A DNA stretch of 64,000 nt, from NCBI GenBank assembly GCA_943736015.1, contig OX031065.1:32874427-32938426 (forward strand), given 5' to 3'. Numbering within the stretch: the stretch's first letter is position 1; the number at the start of each line of letters is the position of its first letter. Shown here piece after piece: positions 1 through 11,500 of the stretch. A program made the translations under genes and the position numbers. Source of the DNA: Tridacna crocea (Eukaryota > Mollusca > Bivalvia > Cardiida > Cardiidae). The notes under the pieces were generated by a model, which had not been told where the DNA came from, did not search any database, and saw only the letters and a list, made by a program, of their open reading frames with translations.

Positions 1-174
1 TGGACAGGTACGGTTTGTGTATGCTCTGTGTTGATCCGTATAAGAAAATGGGTAAAAAAGGGGAGACAAAGAGATTAGAAAAAAAAAAATGTTAGACTTG
101 AGTCAATTTTCAATGATAAAAATTTTGTCACCATAAAACAAGCTGATCAGTATGTCTCTTACCCAGTTTCTCTT

Positions 175-400
175 TTAACCCATTACCACACAATCCCTAC
201 TTTTGAAAACCCTGAGAGAGAAGCCTTTCAAAAACATTATGGGAAATGGAGAAAATGTTGGTAACCAGCATTTTCTCCTTTTCCCACAATGTTTTCTTCT
301 CTTCATAAAACAAATTTCAAATTTTCAATCACTTTTATTTTGTCATCTGCAAATGCTTTCCATTTGGACAAACCTTAAATTTTTTCTGTAGGTAAAGTAA
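175..400 (-). mobile_element. TTAA hairpin MITE, reverse orientation
   Basis: The left end reads TTAACCCATTACCACACAATCC, which is the right end of the family consensus, so this copy lies in reverse. The centre carries the family hairpin (arms meeting at GTAACCAG near 264). The right end is degenerate (GGTAAAGTAACTAAG) and lacks a clean TTAA. Family traits are a TTAA at both ends, a TIR close to CCCTTTACCA, a length of about 225 bp and no coding capacity. These suggest a piggyBac- or Kolobok-like source, but no transposase is seen in the window. Confidence 0.75.
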
Positions 401-732
401 CTAAGTAAACCTGTGGAGAGCCATAGAAACCTCAGTAGAAATTTTCATTTTAGAAGTAAAGATCCATGTATTTGTGACATTGCCCTGTACAGGCTTCTCT
501 GGTTTTCAACATAGGGAAAGAGATGTCAGTATGTATGTGCGTTTATGTCGACTTAGTCAGATAGGACTTATATAAGTGAGCAACAGAACAAACAAAATAA
601 ATGGTTTATATCTTGGATTGGGAAAGCATGTCAGGCCTGGCTGCTGTATAATACGATTTACCCTCAGCTCACAGGATAAAACTTCAAAGTCTTGCCTGAT
701 CCAAGACATAAACCATGTATTCTCTGTATTTT

Positions 733-1197
733 GTAACTCTTTACCACAAGATGAAATACTGAATTGACCAAAATCAAAGCATTTAATGCAGACAAAAAAA
801 ATACCGGTATAATGTAACTCAATTGGTGCTATGTCTTCTTAGAGAGGGTAGAAAACATTGTGGGAAAAGGAGAAAATGCTGATTAACTCTTTACCACATG
901 ACAAAATTTTAGACTGGTTCAAATTGAAAGCATTTGCAGATGACAAAATAAAGGTGATTGAAAAATTGAAATTTGTTCTGGGAATGGTAGAAAACACTGT
1001 AGGAAAAGGAGAAAATGCTGGTTACCAGCATTTTCTTCTTTTCCTACAGTGTTTTCAAAAGGCTTCTTTCTCAAAGGCGTCAAAAGTAGGGATTGTGTGG
1101 TAATGGGTTAAAAGCATTTTCTCCTTTTCCCGCAATATTTTCAAAAGTTGTCTTTCTTCAGGGCTGTTAAAACTTTCGATAGTGTGGTATGGGGATA
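733..1197 (+). mobile_element. TTAA MITE interrupted by a second MITE
   Basis: This is the outer copy. Its left half runs from TAACTCTTTACCACAAG to AAAATGCTGA at 882. Its right half resumes at AAGCATTTTCTCC near 1111 and ends at GTGTGGTATGGGG. A complete second copy (883-1111) sits exactly at the apex of its central hairpin. Confidence 0.75.
883..1111 (+). mobile_element. TTAA hairpin MITE nested in another copy
   Basis: This is a complete copy with TTAA at 883-886 and 1108-1111, ends CTCTTTACCAC and GTGGTAATGGG, and a hairpin centre around 1020. It is inserted at the loop of the outer copy 733-1197. Confidence 0.8.
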
Positions 1198-1486
1198 AGG
1201 CCTAACTATGAAATATTTACAGGTGATTGTATATTCCAATTTATTTCAGCAAGCAGCTGCTGCAAAACCTACACAGATTGAGGTTATATGCCTGTATTTT
1301 ATGTGAATAATGCATTTTAGGATGGGTGTGACATTGTCTGAAACCCAGACTGAAACTATTTAAGTCTTTAGCAAACAATTCAGGTTTAAAATGACTGTAA
1401 ATAAAGAATGAAGCTTTTGAAAAAAAATTGTTGAAAAAGAAGAAAATGCTTGTGTTACCACCCTTTTGCTGGGAAATTTCATTTCT

Positions 1487-1719
1487 TTAACTCTTTACCA
1501 AACAGCAAGATTTTTAGACCGGTCCAAATTGAAAATATTTACAGATGACCCCTAAAGAAAAAAAATGTTTGAAAAATCGAAGTTTGTTGTTCGAAGGGTT
1601 AAAAACATTGTTGGAAAAGGAGAAAATGCTGGTCTCCAGCATTTTCTCCTTTTCCCACAATGTTTTCATAAGGCTTGCATTGGGTCATTAAAAGTCGGGA
1701 ATGTGTGGTAAAGGGTTAA
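1487..1719 (+). mobile_element. TTAA hairpin MITE
   Basis: TTAACTCTTTACCA starts it and TGGTAAAGGGTTAA ends it. The central inverted repeat of about 35 bp per arm has its axis near 1634. Confidence 0.85.
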
Positions 1720-2278
1720 TAGGATTTGTCGACCATAAGTGCTTTGAAGTTTGTCAAGCCTAGAATTGTTTTGTTTTGTAAAAACTTGGTATTTCCTGAA
1801 CCAAAATTTTGCTGAAAACTTAACACATGAAAATTTAATATTGTGACCCCAAAAAAAAATCTTTGTATATTTTGAAGTTATGAAGATTGCTTATTTCTGA
1901 AAGACAATGTGTGCTCATTCCTAAAATTGTGATATTCTTCCTAAACTTGTGATATTCTTGAAAGAAGCACTGTGTACATGCACAATGTACATGTATTCAC
2001 ATCTTTTGCTTGGCTGTCTGAAGTCACATCTGTGTCTAACCTCCATCCATTTATACATAAAGCTCTGTGAAAAGGTGTTTCTAAGACATCTGCAAAAAGT
2101 ATTGACCAAAAGTCAGCCTGCACAGGCTAACCTTGATCAAAACCTTTTGCTATTGGACAATTTTCTGTATATTCAAGGACCATTCTACCTCATGATTCAG
2201 CCAGTTGTTGGACAAAATGGGTTTATAAATCTATACTTATGTGACTACTTGCTTGGTACAGTGTGTTTCTCAAATGCA

Positions 2279-2508
2279 TTAACTCTTTACCAAATGACAT
2301 AATTTTTAACAAGTCCAAATTGAAAACATTTGCAGACAACAAAATAAATGTAACTAAAAAATTGAAATTTGATTTGGGAAGTGTAGAAAACATGGTTGGA
2401 AAAGGAGAAAATGCTGGTTACAAGCATTTTCTCCTTTTCCGACTGTTGTTTTCAAAAGCTGTCTTTCTCAGGGTCATTAAAAGTCGGGATTGTGTGGTGC
2501 TGAGTTAA
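2279..2508 (+). mobile_element. TTAA hairpin MITE
   Basis: The start is TTAACTCTTTACCAAATGAC and the end is GTGTGGTGCTGAGTTAA. The hairpin centre is near 2417. Confidence 0.85.
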
Positions 2509-2582
2509 ACTCGCTTTTCCTAGAGTTTTGCTGTTTTTCTTGTAATGAAAGCTTTTAATGACATTTAGCTTTGCTAACAGTA

Positions 2583-2808
2583 TTAACCCTTTCCCAAACA
2601 AGCCTTGGTTTTTACTTGTCTGCATTAAAAGTCGTTTGAAAACACTGGGATAAGGAGAAATTGCTCGTAACGAGCAATTTCTCCTTTTCCCACAGTGTTT
2701 CCTACCCTTTTTGAGAACTTTCTGCCATTTCCTCCAAATCTAGAATTGTCATCTGCAAACTCTTTCAGTTTGGAAATGTCTAAAATTCATCTTTTGGGAA
2801 AGGGTTAA
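2583..2808 (+). mobile_element. TTAA MITE, second subfamily (TTAACCCTTTCCC)
   Basis: Ends are TTAACCCTTTCCCAAAC and GGGAAAGGGTTAA. The core hairpin differs from the main family: GAGAAATTGCTCGTAACGAG with matching arms instead of the AAAATGCTGG core. The same subfamily recurs at 24564-24790 and 52318-52543. Confidence 0.85.
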
Positions 2809-2822
2809 GGTTAGACTACAGT

Positions 2823-3041
2823 TAACCATTTACCAAGTGACAAAATTTTTACACTAGTCCAAATTGAAAGCAGTTGCAGACAACAAAATGGATATGACTT
2901 GAAGATCAAAACTTGTTAAGGGAAGGAAAGAAAACTTTGTGGGAAAAGGAAAAAATGCAGCATTTTCTTTTTTCCCACAGTGTTTTCAGAAGGCTTCTAT
3001 CTCAGGATCATAAAAACCAGGGAATGTTTGGTAATGGGTTA
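2823..3041 (+). mobile_element. TTAA hairpin MITE
   Basis: It begins TTAACCATTTACCAAGTGAC and ends GGTAATGGGTTA. The central hairpin is shortened on one side, with only one AATGC core. Confidence 0.75.
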
Positions 3042-3142
3042 CAATTCTGCTCATCTTTCATATACATTCTCTGATCATTTATAAGATGTCTTGATCAACA
3101 TTGCTGTGAAGTTATAACAAAAGATGTAACTTTAATGTCTCC

Positions 3143-3370
3143 AACTCTTTACCAAGCGACAAAATTTTAGACTGGTCCAAATTGAAAGCGTTTGCAGACG
3201 ACAAAATAGAAGTTACATGAAAATTTGAAATTTGTTTTGGGAAAGGTAGAAAACATTGTTGAAAATGGAGAAAATGCTGGTTACCAGCATTTTCTCCTTT
3301 TCCAACAGTGTTTTCAAAAGGCTTCTTTCTAAGGATTATTAAAAGTCGGGATTGTGTGGTAAAGAGTTAA
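3143..3370 (+). mobile_element. TTAA hairpin MITE
   Basis: The left end is CAACTCTTTACCAAGC and the right end is GTGTGGTAAAGAGTTAA. The hairpin centre is near 3285. Confidence 0.8.
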
Positions 3371-3442
3371 AATGCTTATTCTAATGTCTGTGAATGTGTC
3401 TTTCTATAAGTTTTCTCTCTTTTATCTTTGAAAGGCATACAC

Positions 3443-3673
3443 TGTATTTGAATCTTTACAAAAAGACAAAATTTTAGACATGTGTAGATTGAAAGCACTA
3501 GTCTTGCAGACAAATGTAACTAAATATTGAAATTTGTTTCCATCAAGGTAGAAAACATTGTTGAAAAAGGAGAAAATGCTGGTTACTAGCATTTTCTTCT
3601 TTTCCCACAATGTTTTCAAAAGACTTCTATCTCGGGGTCGTGAAAACCAAGGATTGTTTAGTAAAGGGTTAAA
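3443..3673 (+). mobile_element. TTAA hairpin MITE, eroded left end
   Basis: The left end has decayed to GAATCTTTACAAAAAGAC. The right end is AGTAAAGGGTTAA. The hairpin centre is near 3584. Confidence 0.7.
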
Positions 3674-4015
3674 GAAACCAGTGTTTGGTTTTGGATAAAG
3701 TAGATGAAGATCAGATTGCATTAAAAATGCTTCATAATCTGTCATCTACATCTCTTCTGCATTATTGAGTGGCGAAAGAAGCATAGAAATTGGATCAAAT
3801 GATTTTTACCTATCTGAAAATGGTTTTAGCTCTTAGAGTTGCTTTATTTGTATGTGTAGAATGAATATGTAACTGTCCTTCTTTTTCTAAACTGTACAGA
3901 TGAAGATTACACTGCACAGAACAGATTCTTATCTTTAAAATCCATTTTATGATATGTGCCTTCTAACCAAAATAGCCTTGAAATTGCATTGAGGAAACTG
4001 ACCATACGCTACTGC

Positions 4016-4640
4016 TTAACTCATTTCCAGACGGTGAAGTTTTAGGCTTATCCAAATCGAAAGTATTTGCAGAGGACAAAATAAAAGTGACTGAAAATTT
4101 GAAATTTGTTTTGTGAAGGGTAGAAAACATGGGAAAAGGAGAAAATGCTGGTTACCAGCATTTTCTCCTTTTCCAATAATGTTTTCTACAAGCTTTTTTC
4201 TCCAGGTCGTCAAAAATAGGGATTGTGTGGTAATAGGTTAACCTTTTAATAAATTACAAAATTTTAGTCTTTTCCAACTTGAAAGCACTTACAGACATCA
4301 AAGTAAATTTAACTCAAAAATTGAAATTTGTTTCCAGAAAAGTTGAAAATATTGTTGGAAAAGGAGAAAAAAAGCTGGTTGCCAGCATTTTCTCCTTTTC
4401 CCACAAAATTTTTAAAAGGCTGCTTCTTCAGGAGCATTTAAGTTAAGTCATCATTGTGTGGTAAAGGATTAAATACCTTGCCAAACAACCCCTGGTTTTT
4501 GCAACCCTAGGAAAGAAGGCTTTTGAAAACATTATGGGAAAAGTAGAAAATGCTGGCAACCAGCTTTTTTCTCCTTTTCCAGCAATTTTTAGTTACTTTT
4601 ATTTTGGCTGCAAGTGCTTATTGAAACCATCGCAGCATGT
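4016..4640 (+). mobile_element. Chain of three TTAA MITEs sharing single TTAA sites
   Basis: Copy 1 spans 4016-4241, copy 2 spans 4238-4472, and copy 3 (reverse, truncated near 4640) starts at 4469. Adjacent copies share one TTAA (4238-4241 and 4469-4472) with no spacer. This fits repeated targeting of the TTAA made by an earlier insertion. Each carries the hairpin core. Confidence 0.8.
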
Positions 4641-5059
4641 CATATTATTATTAACATGACTGTAAATTATCCAAATCTTCCATGCGCATACATAATGTCA
4701 TAATGTCAGAGGTGTAACAACATCTTTATCCTCAGAAACAACTGAGTAATAGTAAGAGGCTTCTGTGTGGTTTGGCCCTTGGGGTTCAGTGGTTCATAAT
4801 GACATACCAGTCAGGACAACAAAAATACAATACAGAGTTTAATTGAGCCACATTTAATCTGTTGTTTGCAAAATTAATAGTTTCAAGTTGAACAAAGTCA
4901 GAATGCCGTTTTCTGGTCAGTTGGAGGTAAAGTTCATGAATCATGGTCCATTAAATGAACACATACTGTAGCATAAAGGAAAAGGAGAAATAGCTTGGTA
5001 CCATAACAGGTGTTGTACCAGATGAAAAACTGGTCTACAGGTAGATTTGTCGGAATACA

Positions 5060-5246
5060 GAATACCTCCAGACAACAAACTGTGTATAACTCAAGTGATG
5101 GTATTTTCATTTAAAATGGTAGAAATTATTGTGGTAAATGGAGAAAATGCTGATTACTATCATTTTCTCCTTTTCCCACTGTGTTTTGTAAAGCAATCTT
5201 CGTCAGGTTCTTCAAAAAACACAGGATTGTGTTGTATAAGGTTAAA
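5060..5246 (+). mobile_element. Degenerate TTAA MITE just upstream of a TRPC exon
   Basis: The hairpin core (AAAATGCTGATTACTATCAT) and right end (GTATAAGGTTAA) are recognisable; the left end is too decayed to place. It lies about 110 bp 5' of the exon at 5359. Confidence 0.6.
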
Positions 5247-5358
5247 GTATATTTCAAAAGTAGCTAATATCAGTTATACATTTTTTCCTGTAGGTTATTA
5301 TCTATGTTGAAATTATTAAATGTTTGTTTATCTGTAACCACTTTCACACTATTACCAG

Positions 5359-5520
5359 GTCAGTCCGGCCTCCAACTCAAATGCACATATGTCATGGAAT
5401 GATCAGGAAAGACATGGTGGACAAGGCATCAAAAGGTTCCAGGAAAAACTTCAAACATCCAACGGTTTTGTTAGGAGTGACTCGGACCCCAATATCTTCA
5501 CAGAGAAACTCACCTACAAG
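5359..5520 (+). CDS. TRPC exon A (linker before distal TRP region)
   Basis: The acceptor is ATTACCAG at 5358 and the donor is AAG|GTATAT at 5520/5521. The exon is 162 bp, phase 0 at both ends, read in the frame starting GTC at 5359. The product begins VSPASNSNAHMSWNDQER and ends FTEKLTYK. An overlapping frame is also open here, but only this one continues in phase into the next exon (LTYK|RVMKRI). The sequence is hydrophilic, as expected for the cytoplasmic linker after the last membrane helix. Confidence 0.75.
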
Positions 5521-8500
5521 GTATATAGATGTTGGCTATTGTCTGGGAAATTAAAGCTGGGGGATTAACTCTTTATCAAACAACAGACTTTTAGATTGGT
5601 CCAAATTGAAAGCACTTGCAGATGACAAAATAAATGTAACTGAAAATTGAAATTTGTCACCAGCAGGGTAGAAGACATTTTGGGAAAAGGAGAAGATGCT
5701 GGTTTCCAGCATTTCTTCCTTTAACTTCAATGTTTTCAAAAGGCTCCTGTCTCAGGGTCATGAAAACCAGGGATTGTTTGTAAAATGGTTAAATCTTTAC
5801 CAAACAATCATGACTGTTGACTTTGAGGTACATTGAAAACATAGTAGAAAGAGTACTTTTGAAAACAGTGGGAACAGTAGAAAGAGCTTTCTAGTCTTCC
5901 ACAATGTTTTCTAGTATGTCAAAGAACTTCAATTCATATTTGTCATCTACAGGATGTTTCAAATGAAAAGAACCTACAATTTGATGTTTGGGAACGGTTA
6001 ATGCAACTTGGAAATCTAAATCATAACAAAGTTATGGATCCATCAAATCCATTTTATAGATATGCTAACTTAACACTGGTCCTTTGATGGGCATTAACTA
6101 GACAGTGGCAAAAGATTTTCACCTAGGTCAGCCTGCATTGACCAGGGAACGGACACATTGATAGAAAATTATTTTTTGTTTCAATCGTACTTGGTTTGAG
6201 AATAATTCACAATTCAAAACAAAGAATAAGGGAGTACATTGATTGATTGAATTTGCGTTTATTTATCGTCAGCACCGGTTGCCCATATAGGTGGCGCCCC
6301 CTGAAGGCTGTCAGTATTTTTATGGGGTGTAGTGCAAATACAGGATGAAACTTGAGTTATGCCAGGTTCTTTAACGAGTGTGGTGTATAGCACTGTCACA
6401 CTGGTCCTCGGTTTAACATCTCATTAGAAAGACTATTAGTAATTTTAGACGGTCTGCCGTGGGGATTGAACCCACATCCTCAAGTGACTCGAAACATCAC
6501 ATTCACGATTCCTACGCTCTACTGATTGAAAAGTTGTTTCTATATCGAAAAGATGAAAATGTATTTTAATATGTTAGACCAGTCCATTTTGAAATTTTTG
6601 CAGACGACAAAATAAATTTGATTCATGAATCTAAATTTGTAATGGGAATTGTAGAAAACACTGTGAGAAAAGAAAAAAATGTTGGATAAATGTGGTAAAA
6701 GGGTTAATATCATTTTTTTGCCTTTCAGAGAGTTATGAAGCGCATTGTGAAACGATACATTTTTGATGTTCAGCGTGAAAATGATGCCAATGATGGTATG
6801 TATAGATCAGATTATTACAGTAAGACATCTTTCTTTAACTCTTTACCAAACAAAAAAATTTTAGACAGGTCCAAATTGAAAGCATTTGCAGACGACACTT
6901 TAAATATAGCTGAAATGATTGTAATTGTCTGTGAAATTGTAGAAAACCTTGTGGGGGAAAAAGAGAAAATGCTGGTTACCAGCATTTTCTCCTTTTCTCA
7001 CAAGGTTTTCAAAGGCTTTTCCTCAGGCTTGTGAAAACTCAGGATTAAGTGGTAAAGAGTTAAAGTTTTGCCAAACAACAATGTTTTACACCCATCTGTA
7101 TTGAAAGGAACTACAGACTACAAACATGGCGGGGCTCAAATGGTGGGTTTTGCCTTTTTAACCCTTTCCCAAACAACAAACTTTTGGACTAGACCAAATT
7201 GAAAGCATTTGCAGATGACATTTCAACTCTTGCTGAAATGATGATTTCTGTCTATGATAGGGTAGAAAACATTGTGGGAAAAGGAGAAAATGCTGGTCAC
7301 CAGCATTTTCTCCTTTTGCCACAATGCTTTCAAGAGGCTACTATTCCAGACCCGTAAAAACCAGGAATTGTTTGGGAAAGGGTTAAACATTGCTGAAAAA
7401 GGAGAAAATGCTGGTTACCTTCTGCAGGGTGGCTAGAACAGGGAATTGTGTAGTTAAGTGTAAAACAAAAAATGTTCATAACTTTTTATGCTTTACAAAT
7501 AGGGATTGTTTCAAGCACTTACTTTACTCATTACCACACAATTCCTACTTTTGATGACCCTGAGAAAGAAGCCTTTAGAAACTATTGTGGGAAAAGGAGA
7601 AAATACTGGTAACCAGCATTTTCTCCTTTTCCCACAATGTTTTCTGCCCTTCACAAAACAAATTTCAAATTTTCAGTCACTTTCATTTTGTCGTCTTCAA
7701 ATGCTTTCAATTTCGATAAGCCTAAAATATTGTCGTGTGATATACTGAGTTAACTCTTTATCAAACAACAAAATTTTTGGCATGTTCTAGCTGAACATTT
7801 CCTGTTGACATATTATGTGTGGACTTTATGATGGAAATTCTGTCCGAAGGGTAAAAAATATTGTGGAAAAAAGGAGCAAATGTTTGTTAGCATTTGTCAC
7901 GGGGTGTCAACTATTTTCACATGTGGCACTCATATTTGATACTCATTTGTAGCCCCACTGGCTGAAGGCCAGCAGGCTTATGTCATGGGTTTTGTGTCTA
8001 TCGTGCTTCAGTCTGTCCATGCATCCATGCGTTAACTTTTATTTCATACATCTTCTCTCAAACGACCCATCCAATTTTGGTACTTCACAGAAATAATTGC
8101 TTTGGCAACAAAACTGAAAATTACTGAAAATCTTCGTGTCTGAAACCAAAAGGGCTTAGGGCTACCAAATTTTGCATGTAGCTTTATCTAGTGGACCCCT
8201 AACAAGTTTCTTCAAAGGATAGCCCTGTGTTCAAATTTAGCCCTGCCCCAGCAGTTGCAAGTTTCACATGGGCTTATATATGGAAAACTTAATGGTTCTT
8301 CTGATACCTAGCCATAGGTCTGAGGGCTACCAAATTTGGCATGTAGCTTTATCAAGTAGGTGCCCAACAAAATTGTCCAAGTCTGGGGTAAAATTAGATT
8401 CCGCACCAGTTTATATGGGTTTATGTAGAGAAATAACTTTTAAAATCTCCTTGTACCTAGGCATAAGAGTTAGGACTACCAAATATGGTATGTAGCTTTA

Positions 8501-11500
8501 TCTATTGGGTGTCTACCATGGCTGTCCAAATTACAGCCCAGGGATTGAATTTGGGCCTGCCCTGGGGTCACAAGTTTAATATGTGCTTATACAGGGAAAA
8601 CTTTGGAAATCTACTCATGCTGAGCCATAAGGCATAGGGCTACCAAATTTTGCCTGTAGCTGTATCTTATCTGCCTCTACCAAGAGGGGCAAAATTATAG
8701 CGTTGTGGTCAAGTTTGGACCAAGGGGTGACAAGTTTTAAATGTACATGGGCTTCTGTAGTGAATACTTTATAAATCTTCTTGTTATTAGTCATAAGACA
8801 TAGGGCTACTGAATTAACCCATGTCTCAATGCTCTCATGTTTTACAGGGCCTTGTATTCAGGAAGCTTTGAAAATCTTACAGTTTGTAACCACACATCTT
8901 AGACCTGTATTATTTGGTATGGGGCTTTATTTTGTGGACATACACCGGGATTCAAGTAACTATAGCTTTGTGCTCAGAAATGGCTTTCTCTTAGGTTTTA
9001 TTGAAAAAAAATTGTAGGTCTTATATTTTGAAACCAGTTGGCCAAGTATTGCAATGTTTGGGTTGTAGTGTTTTTACTTATTAGCCAGTGGAGCCATACA
9101 GGGCCATCAAGGCCCTCTTGTATAGTTGTTCATAAATGTACAAACTGTCATATTTTTCTTTTTCTGATTCATTACAGATTTTGATGAAATTAAGCAGGAC
9201 ATATCCAGTTTCCGATATGAGATGCTGAATCATATATCTGTCCGTCAGACGGAAACAGCAGAGAATCGAACACATCTAAGCAAATTGTATGATCAGTTAC
9301 ATACAGTGACTCAGCAACAGAAATCAATACTGAATGCTCTCAGTAAAAATACAAAGAATCAAGAAGATCAATTTGAACGTGATACTGGAAATGGTAATGG
9401 CGTCTTAACCCTTTACCGCTCAATCACAACTTAAACAGTCCTGGAAACGAGGCCATTTGATCACATTGTGGGAGAAGGAGAAATGCTGGTTACAGAAAAT
9501 GCTGGTGACCAGCATTTTCTTATTTTCCTACAATGTTTTTCGAAGTTTCCTTCCACAGGATTGATAAAATCAGAGATTGTTCAGTGAAAGGCTAAAACTG
9601 CTACTGGTACCCAAGTAGATAGGATTCAGAAATAGTATCTTTAACCCTTTACAACACAGCAAAATTGTAGACCTGTCCAAATTGAAAGCAATTGCAGACC
9701 ACAATTTCGGCGTGGTTTGAATGGTGCAATTGTGTATTGATAGGGTAGAAAACATTCTGGGAAATGGAGAAAATGCTGGTTACCAGCATTTTCTCCTCTT
9801 CCCATAAAGTTTTCAAAAGGCTTCTTTCCAATGGTCATCAAAAGTGGTCATTGTGTGGTAAAGGGTTAAGGCATATAGGGCAACTTTCTCTCACAAAACT
9901 AGCACACAGTGTTGATACATTTTGAATGCATTTGCAGAGTCCTCATAGCATGTACGGTAGCATATAGGACTTAAAAAAGGGAGTCACCCATTTGATCCCT
10001 GGCTTGGCTGATTTCTATACAAGGATTAATGAAAGATGCTGCAACAGGATTTATTCCACTATCACTGCTGATCATTGTTTCTGTAAATCTTTTGTGGGAA
10101 AGCAGCCGGTGGCTTAGAGTATTGTGCAGAGTACCAGTAAGAGAGCCGTCAGGCAGGAATGGATAGGTGCACTGGCTAATGTGATATAACTGAAATAATG
10201 TTAAAAAGGTGTTGTATAATCCTGATCTACACTTTCTGCTAGAACAGTAATCTATATAATTATGAGTGTGTTTGCTCTTCTCTATGCTAAATAAATCTGA
10301 CTGTTATGTAGTGACTTGAAAATTTGTGCAAGATTACTGAACCCAAGTTTGTATGCTATGCATCAGCTTCGCAAGCCAAGGGTGATGATCGGCTGCGCTA
10401 CTCTACCCTTGGCAGATCAAGCTTGATTTTGACATTCCCCCTTACGCATTTTCACTTTCGGATAAAAATAGAAGGTAAACATGAATACTTCTGTGGATGT
10501 GTGCAGGATCTGTAATGATTTATTACTGAAAAAAACATAGGCGGACAATATTTACAAAAAGTTTCAGTATGACCAATCAATTATCAGAGGTTTTAGGCTA
10601 TATCCCAGCACCTGACCATGGAGTGTCAAAGTATGTGGTTATTGGTTCATGTTGAATTATTGTATTCAAAAGCGGTTTGTAAAATTATATTTCATTGGCT
10701 ATAAGAAATATGATGTTAAGGGAAATAATAAGCAGCATCCAATAGGGGGAGTATCACGGGAATCTGGAAATCGGGCTCGATCTGCCAAGGTAAGATCAAC
10801 GTAGTGATCATAACCTTAGCTCACAAAGATGGCTCGGCATGGGATATCGCAAAAGACAAAGATTAAAATCAAACTAAACAGAGTAGTTATCCTGATTTTG
10901 GAACCCTACTGTATACATGTCTAGTTAACTCTTTACCAAACAACAAAATTGTAACCATTTCCAAATTGAAAGCATTTTGCAGACGGGAAATAAACATGGC
11001 TGAAAAATTTAAATTAGTTTTGGGAAGAATAGAAAACATTGTGGGAAAAGGAGAAAATGCTGGTTACCTGCAAGTGGCACTTGGCAGCCAAAGGGTTAAA
11101 TGTAAAATTAGAGGAAGGGTCCAAATGGGAATAGTAGATAAATATGGCCATGACTGCAACTTAAAATGGTTGCTGGATACAGGCCCCTGTATTCTAAATC
11201 CAGGTTTTATTGTATTTGACTAGGATCTTCCTTTGACAGTAACCTCTCTAGTCTTAGCCGTATGACCACGCTGACAGAGGACAGCGATATGAATTCACAG
11301 ATCAAGTTGAGAAAAGTTGTGAGCACACCTTTAAACAGTTTAACAGGCATCCCTGAGGAGGGTAAAAGTGACTCTGTTATAAACCAAAGAAAAAAGGATG
11401 ACTCGGATAGTGTAATCCCTCATCGTAGGAGAGAAGATTCCGTACTGACACGACAGAAAGTGTTGGAAAGTGACAGTATGGATGGATGTTCTATTTCAGA

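Noticed and set aside
203-391. Open frames with FLLFPQCFLPF or KMLVTSIFSF residues, repeated at many positions
   Set aside because: They are readings of the TTAA MITE hairpin in various frames and not genes.
1949-2302. 117-residue plus-strand frame as an upstream TRPC exon
   Set aside because: No TRPC motif, no splice sites in phase, and it runs into a MITE at its 3' end.
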